Shown: positions 55,580-64,000 of the stretch, in pieces
Layout: every line of letters starts with the position of its first letter
Numbering within the stretch: the stretch's first letter is position 1
Source of the DNA: Gnetum montanum
Lineage: Eukaryota > Streptophyta > Gnetopsida > Gnetales > Gnetaceae
Reading direction: 5' to 3'
NCBI GenBank assembly: GCA_015680685.1
Contig: MNCI01003607.1
Coordinates: 169,497 to 233,496, forward strand
Length of the DNA stretch: 64,000 nt
Position numbers and translations under genes: made by a program
Notes under the pieces: model-generated
Database searches by the model: none
What the model saw: only the letters and a program-made list of their open reading frames with translations
What the model was told of the DNA's origin: nothing

Positions 55580-56404
55580 TGATGAGTGGCGAGGTACCCC
55601 CTACACTCAACCATACGAATACGAGCATTACATGCGCAATCTAGTCAAACTCCACAGATGGACTAGTTGTAGCATCTAGACAGTTAGCCTTAGGTCGTAA
55701 TTCATTATCTTCCCACTTGGACTAGTATTAGCTTTATCACGTATGGTTTAGTCCAAAGTGAGGTGTATGATGTGTTCCTATGCTAACGCTACTCCTGAGT
55801 ATGATGATGAATAAGATTAACTAAGCTAAGAGAGAAAGGGTGAGAGAGAATCTAAGCTAGCCTAAGTGCGATGAGCATCCATTCCTTAATCATCTGTACA
55901 CATTCTAAACTTTGTGCACGACTATCACTGGGATTACCAAGCGCATGGCTTAAGTATGCTACTAGGTTACCAAGTAGTCACACTTAAATGCTCATGATTA
56001 AGTCGTACTCATTCCGTGTTACTAGGAGATAAGGATGAAGAGAGAGGTTAATTAACTAGAAAAGCATTTAAATGTTCAACAATAATTAATTCCTATTTAT
56101 CTTAGTCCATATGCTGCAAGGTTTATCAAAAATTTCATCTTTATTGTTGTACATGAATGTGTGCTCAGGTACAATTTGCTCAAATAAAGATTCATTCACT
56201 TTAAGACTCCTACTGTGGGCACATGGAAATTATTCTAACTCTGGAATGGTAAAACTACTATAGTTTGGCTAAGGGTCTAAGTCTAGATGAGTGAACAAGG
56301 GAAAGCTACCTCTTATTTATAGATGTTTTGATGGGCCGCAATATCGCGGGGGCGGATGTGATATCATGGATGTGATATCGCATACACAATATTGTGGCTC
56401 AACA
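55580..56404 (-). repeat. 3' LTR of element F
   Basis: Plus strand 'tgatgagtggcgaggtaccc' to 'attgtggctcaaca'. It keeps about 30 bp more of the GATATC-like units (56335-56400) than the 5' LTR. Confidence 0.95.
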
Positions 56405-58130
56405 TACCCCCATGACTAAATAAAAACTCATCCTCAAGTTCCTTACAAAATATTGGGAAGGTATGGGATTATTGACTTGAATGATACTAATGGTGAATGG
56501 GGTGACATGTGAACGGATCATCATTACAATACATGGCAAAATTAGTGTTCATGATAACAAGAGTGAATACTATACACATTTGACATCTAGCCTTATTTGG
56601 TAGCTAAGAGAGAAGAGAGATGAGAGAGAAAAAAGAAGAAGTTTGTTGCTGCCAATGCCAAGATTGCGCTTTTCATTGTCCATTCATAAGCATGCCATCA
56701 GTCTCGTTCCTTGCATAACTGCTCCAGCACCAGTCCATTCCAAGTGTTTCCTCCAGATCCAATCCATTGTTGTATAATTGCCATCTGCACACACAACACA
56801 GTCTTATATTAGTAATGGTAAATGAATCATAATTCAATTGATACCTTGCCTCAGTGTCAGGTCCATTGGCTAAGTTGTGATATGGCTAATCTGGATCTAG
56901 AGATATAATACTGGTGACTACCCAAGGTGTAGGGGTTCAGAGAAAATCAAAAAAATTGCACCAAGACCCCCATGATTGAGAGCGAACCTTCAGTAGCGAG
57001 AGAATAGAAAAAGATAAGGAATAAGAAATATGGAGAAGAAGAAACAATGAAAAAATTGATAAAATAAATGTCAAAGATGAAATGAATAAAATAAATGGTG
57101 ATTGTGGAAATGTTTAAGGGAAAGAAATTAACGAATGCACCAAATAGGAATGCTAGTGGACCCTCCCCAAAGTAGGCTCATGCCCTTAATGCCCTAGCAG
57201 TCCCACATTCAAAGAGTCCGTAGGCTTTGGAAATGTCATTGGAAGTAAGAGTTAAAGTCTTAGCCACAAGAGTTTACCAAAAAGAAACCAATGCATCAAC
57301 CAAAATATGGACTATTGATACAACTGGCAATGAGGTGAAAAATGGAGAAAGAAGGATGAAAAGAAGAGAATGGAATGGAGTCTCAAGAACAAGGTGGTGT
57401 ATAGCCCCTTGTGTATTAATGGTTAATGTGACTTAGTAGATCTTATTTTAAATCCAGCCTCAAACAATCCACATCCAATGACTTCGCATTAATACATTTG
57501 GCTAATCCATCCACCTAAAGTAACAAGAATGCCTCCACCAAAAAGTCACCACCATTCTGATGAAACAAGAAAGAAGAAAGTAGGAAGCAAGAGAGGGCCT
57601 TAGTTAGAGGGAACATATTTGTTTAGTTCCATAACCAGTGCTTGTAGCCCATATGATTATTTTTTCTAAGGGATTCACTTTTCATTTTTTATGTGTGTGT
57701 GTGTGTNTTCTTATTATTTAAGGAAAGGGACTGTACGGTTCCAAGCCAAGAGAGACCATAGAATTTTTTGGATGCATGGATGACGTGGACTCATTGCCTA
57801 TTATATCAAAAGAACCATACATTAGTATCAACATTATAACTCAAAGATAAAAACCAAACATTAGCAACCAATAGAATATAGTTCATACCACCATCATGAA
57901 CATTTATTAGGTGATGATCTTAACAAAATAAATAAACACACAAATAAACGAAAAAAAGTATGAACTATGTTGCAAAACAAAAACAAGAAAATTTAAAGAA
58001 ATTTGTAAAAAAAAATGTGTAAAACAAAAACTTAAAAGAAAAAAAGATAAAACAATAAATTAAAAGGTAAAAAACTAGAAAACAAAAAGTTGAAAAATTA
58101 AAGAATTAGAAAAATATTTATTAATTATGT
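56405..58130 (-). other. PPT and 3' region of element F
   Basis: Polypurine tract at 56405-56416 (minus strand GTCATGGGGGTA). The exon remnant at 56640-56784 keeps the same frame as element A ('WIWRKHLEWTGAGAVMQG', then a stop in 'CL-MDNE'). Most of the region matches element A's 3' region closely. A (TG)n run with one N (57692-57707) marks a place where about 230 bp present in A (42480-42710) are missing. Confidence 0.85.
57692..57707. repeat. (TG)n microsatellite ending in a single N
   Basis: Seven or so TG units, then N at 57707. Compared with element A, about 230 bp are missing at this point, so either the assembly is collapsed here or the copy has a deletion. Confidence 0.9.
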
Positions 58131-60420
58131 GTTGTTAGAATGGAGGATACCCCCATTGCAAAACAGTTGAGCATGGCTAGAATTAATAAATGGAAGGTTA
58201 GGATCCTTGCATGTTGGAAATATTAGGACCCGGTCATACTTACCCCATTGGGGTTCACACAGTTGATTATAGTAACCATAGTGGGGCAATTTATAAGATG
58301 TAGTTTCCAGATAATGAGTTGACCCACTATGATAATTGGGACCATTAGATGGTATGTAAGGATTAGGATGCTGCCCTCCATGGCTATATTCATTGGGCCA
58401 TATGGTTTTTGGAGTGTTAAGTGGTGGCCTTGATGAGGTAACATGAGGCATTGAGTTTGAAGAGGAAGAGGCACCACAGTGTTGTATTTGTGCTGAGTTG
58501 GTAGATGCAGTGGTTTCTAAGCTGTGGTGTCACTTTCGACAATCACATCTAAAGAAGGGATGCTTTCAATGTTGTAAAGGACCTCCACTGTTGTTGGGAG
58601 TAGCAGCACAAGTAACGTTTGTGGGTTAGTGCTGTGGTACAAAATTTCCTGGCATAGCTGGTGGTGATGTAGGAGGGGTGAAGTATGAGAATATTGAGGT
58701 TGAGGATAAGTGTAAGGCACATGAGGTGGTGATCTCGTTGGAGAGGACATGGGTGCATAGTACTCGGGAGAATGATAATGATGAGGTGAGGTAGAGGATG
58801 CTAATCTTGTTGGAGAAACAGGGTGTTGAACATAATAATAAGCATTTGGCATTGGGACATATGAAGGGTATGGTCTAGTTGGCGGTGGCCTCCCCCATGA
58901 CTGAGGTTTTTGCCATTGTGGTTGAACTTGATATTTCTGTACGAAATATGGATGTAACATTCCTCCCCAATGCCCATGTAAATGTGACAAAACTAGACAT
59001 TGGCCTTTGGGGTGCTCGTACAGATAGACATTACATTGATATGTGAAATTGGCAGTTGAGTTCTTATTCTTATTATCTTCTATCCTTTGTTTCGATTGTT
59101 GTGTGGTGTCCTATCCTATTTCTCGATTTGGCATAACTCTTCCTCTAATAATGTTGGCATATTCTCCACATATTTTATGTACCCAGTCCATCATCTTATT
59201 AATCTTTGCCTCAATTTTATCTAGTGATTGTAGGATTGGCAAAGATGATTCCACCTCCTTGAAGTGAGTGGATTTCTCCTCTTCATGATCATGGACACTT
59301 GTTAAGTTGAGATTTTGGTCCTATTAAGAACTTTCAACATTCTCCCATTTGGCTAGTTCTCCTTCTTCTTTTTCCACCCTCTTAATAAGCTCTTGGAGTT
59401 GATGGGTTCATAGCTCATATAGTTGACCTTGGGTGTACATCCCTAGGGTCTACCTTATTTCATTACGGAGCCCATCAATGATATGGTATAGTAGCCCTTC
59501 CTTGGAGAACTCATGGCCTAGATAGTTGTTTAGCAGTGCATAATATCTTTCTAAGGCCATGTCGAAGGGTTCATGTTGTTCTTGTTTCCACTCTTGGATT
59601 TGTTTTCTCAAGGCTAACAATCTTGTGTAGCTTTGATATCTTTCGCTAAAGAGTTCTACCATTGTTTACCAATGTCGTATTGAATTTGGTTTTAATGATC
59701 TATACCATACTTTTTCTTGGCCAACAAGTGTCATAGGAAAGAGCTTGAGCTTTTGCCAACCATTATCAATGTTGTTCCATGTACATGCATCGTAGAAGGC
59801 TTGTAAATGATGTTGCGATTTGAATCATAGCCTCCTGAAAACTTGGGAAAGTTGTTTAAATCAAGCTTAGGTAGGCAACTTTCTTTGCGATGCCTATAGG
59901 ATATTCAAATAGCCTCTTATATAGGCGTTAGGCTCTTAGTGGGTAGTAGGGGTTCATCATCATCAGGTAAGTTATGCTTTCATGTGTTGGGACGATGTTG
60001 TCTTCGTTTATGTTAGCGTTCTTAATTTTTTTTGTCAGCTCGATTTTTAGTTCTACACCGTTCCCTTGAAAGATAGTCATCCATGTCACAATCTGACATT
60101 GAAGGAGTAGAGGAAGAGAAGGAACTGTAAAACTTGGTATGACTTTTGTAAGTCTTCCAATCATCCCCAAGTAAGGTCTTGTTAGTTATTGATAAGGTCC
60201 TAGGCCTTTTGAGCCTCCTCGTTCTAGGGGATGTCTCATCCTCACTAGAGGTGTCAGAGTTGGATGACAAGAGTCTTTGAGTATCATTGGGGTATTCATA
60301 AATGTAGGGAACTCTTGCATAAGGTTGAGTACTCCAATCTTCATTGTCTTCTAATTTGTTGGTTCTCCAATGAACTGCCTCACCAGGTGTGGCGTTATTG
60401 TAGTCTTGTAGGAGAGGCAT
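58130..60420 (-). pseudogene. gag of element F
   Basis: Starts at the ATG at 60420. The first 132 codons are open: acidic and Ser-rich, with 'SSNSDTSSEDETSPRTRRLK'. A lysine/arginine-rich part and the capsid-like domain follow: 59662-59450 open, 'ERYQSYTRLLALRKQIQEWK' and 'YYALLNNYLGHEFSKEGLLY', then 'HIIDGLRNEIR', homologous to the same part of A, B and C. The knuckle-like motif C-x2-Y-x3-H-x4-C is near 59040-59000, followed by 'SHLHGHWGG' and a long Pro/Tyr/His-rich tail (58990-58125, largely open). The sequence is well diverged from gag of A although LTRs and 3' regions are close. Structural protein only; all enzymes must come from elsewhere. Confidence 0.88.
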
Positions 60421-60540
60421 GGTTGTGAAATTGTGTGTGAATTTATATGTGACTTTTTATAATTATTTCTTCCTAAAAGATATATTGTTAATTCTTGTAC
60501 AATGACCTTGTATGACATAACTAATCTAGATAACTAGCAC

Positions 60541-60560
60541 TGTCCCTGGCAACAGTGCCA
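60541..60560 (-). other. Primer-binding site of element F
   Basis: Minus strand TGGCACTGTTGCCAGGGACA, one base from the LTR, same class as in element A. Confidence 0.85.
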
Positions 60561-60561
60561 G

Positions 60562-61355
60562 TGATGAGTGGCAAGGTACCCCTACACTCAACCATACGAA
60601 TACGAGCGTTACACGCGTGATCTAGTCAAACTCCATAGACAGACTAGTTGTGGCATCTAGACAGTTAGCCTTAGGTCGCAGTTCGTTGTCTTCCCACCTG
60701 GACTAGTATTAGCTTTGTCATGTATGGTTTAGTCTAGAGTGAGGTGTATGATGTGTTCCTATGCTAACACTACTCCTGAGTATGATGATGAATAAGATTA
60801 ACTAAGCTAAGAGAGAAAGGGTGAGAGAGAATCTAAGCTAGCCTAAGTGCGATGAGCATCCATTCCTTAATCATCCGTACACATTCTAAACTTTGGCATG
60901 ACTGTCACTGGGATTACCAAGCGCATGGCTTAAGTATGTACTAGGTTACCAAGTAGTCACACTTAAATGCTCGTGATTAAGTCGTACTCATTCCGTGTTA
61001 CTAGGAGATAAGGGTGAAGAGAGAGGTTAATTAACTAGAAAAGCATTTAAATATTCAACAATAATTAATTCCTATTTAGCTTAGTCCATATGCTGCAAGG
61101 TTTATCAGAAAGTTCATCTTTATCGTTGTACACGAATGTGTGCTTAGGTACAATTTGCTCAAATAAAGATTCGTTCACTTTAAGACTCCTACTGTGGGCG
61201 CATGGAAATTATTCTAACTCTGGAATGGTAAAACTGCTATAGTTTGGCTAAGGGTCTAAGTCTAGATGAGTGAACAAGGGAAAGCTACCTCTTATTTATA
61301 GATGTTTCGACGGGCCGTGATATTGTGGGGGCAAACGCGATATCGTGGCTCATCA
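60562..61355 (-). repeat. 5' LTR of element F
   Basis: Plus strand 'tgatgagtggcaaggtaccc' to 'tatcgtggctcatca'. TATA box at 61293-61300 (minus strand). Near-identical to 55580-56404 except for the shortened tip. Confidence 0.96.
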
Positions 61356-61360
61356 ATGAG

Positions 61361-62230
61361 ATAGGTTAGATAATAACCATTTTAACTAATGTAAGAAATA
61401 GGTTCCATGTGAGTTAAAAGTATAAGTAAAAAAATACCAAATCTGTAGACATTACTTTTGTCAGTTAGCTTGTGGGGTTTTAAAAATATTCTAGATCAAG
61501 GTAGTCTTGGAAAAAGGTAGAAATTATTATATTACAATAAAGTACATCAACTAACAACAGAAATTCTATAGTGGTTGCAATTTAAAATGACTTATAGACA
61601 TTTCTTTAACTATAGTTAATATCAAATCTAGGGTTGAACCATTAATATCTAGTATAGGTGCAAGTCTTAATGTTGGCACATTTTCGCCATTTAATGGAGC
61701 AGGCTTTGTGAGGTTATGAAGCTAATCATATAACTAACGTCCACCCTGATTTAAACATTGTCAATATTTTATTAGATGAAGACTTTTCAGAGGTGTTGGG
61801 TTGGTAGTTTGAAAGGTTTTTCTCTAATTAATTCACTAGCAAATACAATTTTGTTTAAGACAAATTGATCCATATCAGAGTTACATGATTTGGGAGCAAG
61901 GACTTTTACCGAACCCACTCTATGACCGATTCTCTATTTCCTTCCTCGTCATGTTGCTTGGCTGGTGCTTCTCCACCAAATGCTGTAATTTTCACATCAC
62001 TACTCTTTGGCCTCAAGCAAAGTCTCTGCTAGGAGAACCTCCCTTTCTGGGAGTTGGAGTTTCCATTTCTATCTGTTTCAATACCCAAAATAAAAAAAAC
62101 ATAACTAGGATTTTGCTTATCTAGCGACACTGACAAGATTCTAAGGGTCGAGGCCTTGGATTTGCTAGAGTGACAAAAAACTGGTGATATTTTCAAACAC
62201 AGTAAGACTGGCAGGCAAAGCTTAAGCCTT
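61361..62230. other. AT-rich flank, no gene recognised
   Basis: No recognisable coding, RNA or repeat feature. An 79-codon open frame at 61885-62124 shows no family resemblance. Confidence 0.5.
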
Positions 62231-62479
62231 TTTGACTGAGGTGTCTTCTACCACAAGGCAAGAATGGGAGGAGAATAAGGCCAAACTTTGTATTCCAAGC
62301 TTACCGAACCCCCTATCCATGTATGGGCTTTGGGCATTTAGAGCTCTAAAGTTGCATTTACGTAGGCCGGAAATTAGAATGGAAAATGTAGGAATTAGGG
62401 ATCTTGAATTGCGAAATCTGTTGGTTTGTTTTGGATTGCAACTGTGTTTCACAGATCATGGACAGGAAGCCTCAATAGT

Positions 62480-63340
62480 TGAAGGACACGACACACAGCC
62501 ATGGCGGACGAGGACAGATGGCAAGTGATGGGCAGATGAGCAGCGACCACGGCGGGTGGATGGACAGCGTCTGAACAATGACAGCAAAAAGGAGGACTGC
62601 ACGCACATGGAAGATCAGCTGCAGGCGGAAGACCAGCAGTAGGCGCAAAAAAGTCAGCAGCGGGCAAGATCAACAGCAGCAGGATGACGGTGGCACTAGT
62701 ACGACACACGGTCGCGGAAGTCAGAAGAGGGCGGCAGCAGCACCAACACCAGCGTCTTCTGCACCTTCAATCTCTGCCTAGACTTACATAGCCGCTGAAG
62801 AACACCCACAGCTGTAGCTATTCCCACCACCGACATGTGCTTAATATTCCTACACAGTAACAGCACAGTTAACACATGGTCCGCCACTGCTGACCAACCC
62901 TCAAGTATTCAGACACGTAGATGCAGAAGGCACAAAACCCTTTCCAATGCCGTCACGCTCTCCACCCTTGTCAAAAGCTTCATCATCGCCAGCACAGCTC
63001 CGATTGACACCGCATCTGTCTAGTTCCTGCATCGTGAGTACTCACACGCGTAAGAGAGTACCTCCGTTTTGGATGAGGACGTGGACGCTTCGGTGGTGCT
63101 GCTTAGGAGGTCAACAAGGCCATGGAACTCTGCCACACTCAGGAAATCCCACTTTTGGATTTATGATACAGACGATGCAAAAGCACCCACGGTGACTGTG
63201 AAAGCTTCACAGCTACGGTCTGCAGTGAGTGACTCTGGCAAAGATATGCACAGATTGCAATTATTTATTCAAGATCTTGCTCGTTGGAGACTCCGCCGCT
63301 GGAAATTCATGCCTTCTACTACGATTCACAGAGGATTCAT
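62480..63340. other. GC-rich patch of unknown origin
   Basis: Base composition is clearly richer in G and C, with many CAGCAG-type and CG-containing words, unlike the AT-rich rest of the window. Several short frames on both strands are open for 60-115 codons, none recognised. 'SVVLLRRSTRPWNS' (63087 on) is only vaguely like the linker of Ty1/copia Pol. It could be a captured gene fragment, a 5' exon or a CpG-rich transposon part. Confidence 0.4.
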
Positions 63341-63344
63341 ATGT

Positions 63345-63465
63345 GGAGAGTTACTTCAATATCATCGGTGTCATTTTTTAAAATTAAGACTTTTGAGTTG
63401 GATGGGAAGATGATAAAATTTCAAATCTGGAATATCGTGAGTCAAGAAAGATTCAAGACAATGTA
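63345..63465 (+). pseudogene. Decayed Rab-GTPase-like exon fragment
   Basis: The frame reads '[20 protein letters not shown]', then 'IVSQERFKTM'. Rab GTPases of the Rab8/RABE group have FKIRTIELDGKRIKLQIW followed by DTAGQERFRTI at this place, the switch I to switch II segment with the G3 nucleotide-binding box. Here D-T-A-G has become N-I-V-S; each change can come from one C-to-T or G-to-A transition. The P loop and the rest of the GTPase are missing. 'acaatgtaagc' at the end offers a GTAAGC donor, so this may be one exon of a dead or captured gene. It could not bind GTP. Confidence 0.7.
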
Positions 63466-63484
63466 AGCATCAAGTTTAGGGTAA

Positions 63485-64000
63485 ACTATATAACTCCCCA
63501 ATAGATCCTAATAACTCTATTATATATATAACAAGTGACTTTTGTATTTTTATAGTGATAATGACTTCTTATAAAAGTCATAACTTCCTAGGGTAGTTAC
63601 AACTAGGATATTTGTAACTAATTTTAATACTACAAAGGCCACTTGTCAACTACAACCTCTTTATCTCCAAAATAGGACACGTGTCATATGCAGCATTTTT
63701 ATCTCTTTTGTGGTTGAAACCACCCAAAATTGTTGTAACTTACCTAAATTGTTGGGCAAGTAACCACCTAACTTGTTGGGCAAGTAATCTCCTCATTGGT
63801 TGGCCAAGTTACTTGTGAGATAAGTTAGGTGAGATATTTTTGAATATGTAACTTCCCTACCTACCTTTGAACCCTATAAAAAGGCTTCAGGGGTCAAGGG
63901 GGGGGAGGATCATCACTTGATATCATCATCACTTCTCATATCACATTTGGAAGATTTGTAAAGAAGATTTCTTGTAAGATGGCTTGCTAAAGGAAAGATT
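63485..64000 (+). promoter_or_regulatory. Promoter or LTR-like segment with TATA box
   Basis: TATAAAAA at 63875-63882 in 'accctataaaaaggcttc', preceded by repeated 'ttgttgggcaagtaa' (about 63749 and 63773) and an ACGTGTC motif near 63680. A G-run (63897-63907) and 'tcatcatcacttctcatatc' follow. This layout resembles the 5' part of a Ty1/copia LTR or a plant promoter. The window ends before any coding sequence, so its identity is open. Confidence 0.4.

Larger units (their letters stand above)
55580..61355 (-). mobile_element. Element F: gag-only LTR retrotransposon (TR-GAG-like)
   Basis: LTRs at 55580-56404 and 60562-61355 are flanked by perfect target duplications ATGAG (55575-55579 and 61356-61360). 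The interior, about 4.16 kb, contains primer site, gag, 3' region and polypurine tract, with no protease, RT, RNase H or integrase. The LTRs are the most alike of all pairs here apart from a length difference in the GATATC zone, so this is probably the youngest element. Plant elements with only gag between LTRs are known as TR-GAG elements. Confidence 0.95.

Noticed and set aside
57227-57436. Plus-strand 69-codon frame in the 3' region of element F
   Set aside because: It lies antisense in a noncoding 3' region and the reading is not kept in the matching part of element A.

Overview
The window looks like plant nuclear heterochromatin. It is AT-rich, carries no intact conventional gene, and is built almost entirely from old, nested LTR retrotransposons. 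The reading frames are riddled with stops, most often TAG where CAG or TGG is expected, the mark of long cytosine methylation and deamination. Large decayed Athila- and Tat-lineage Ty3/gypsy elements with little removal suggest a large plant genome, possibly a gymnosperm. That is inference; nothing here fixes the species.

Layout. 1-542 is a piece of an LTR lying on the minus strand. About 2.27-8.16 kb and 18.31-19.41 kb are the 3' half of a minus-strand Tat-lineage element (element D: RT, gypsy RNase H, a second archaeal-type RNase H, integrase, then a repeat-rich 3' region). It is split inside its RT by a plus-strand Athila-like element (element C, 8163-18313: LTR-gag-PR-RT-RH-INT-LTR). From 19.4 to 25.6 kb comes a repeat-rich stretch holding a decayed, apparently spliced plus-strand ORF. 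Next to it, 25.64-27.96 kb, is a minus-strand Tat-like protease and gag remnant. From 27.96 to 32.35 kb is AT-rich intergenic DNA with SINE-like copies and degenerate tandem repeats.

Element B (32356-52465, plus strand, TSD ACATC) is a second Athila-like element. It has an extra ORF of roughly 900 codons with a coiled-coil end between integrase and 3' LTR, the position of Athila env-like ORFs. Its 3' region is interrupted by element A (40365-47303, minus strand, TSD CTTCT), a relative that keeps gag and protease but has lost the whole RT-RNase H-integrase block. At 52.5-54.7 kb are a chromovirus-type RT remnant, a tRNA-derived SINE-like piece and a CACTA-type end. A solo-like LTR (54726-55575) abuts element F (55580-61355, minus strand, TSD ATGAG), a relative with gag only. 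The right end (61.4-64.0 kb) holds a GC-rich patch, a decayed Rab-GTPase-like exon and a TATA-bearing promoter or LTR-like segment.

How it fits together. A, B, C and F share LTR architecture, primer site (TGGCRCYGTTGCY type), polypurine tract next to the 3' LTR, and parts of the 3' region. B and C once encoded a full pol. A and F could move only with enzymes from such relatives, yet they have intact target duplications and closer LTR pairs, so they moved later. The points most worth following are the stepwise loss of coding capacity (B, C, A, F), the spliced accessory-ORF remnant all four share, and the antisense multi-exon ORF at 21-24.6 kb. All LTR comparisons were made by eye; no identities were computed.
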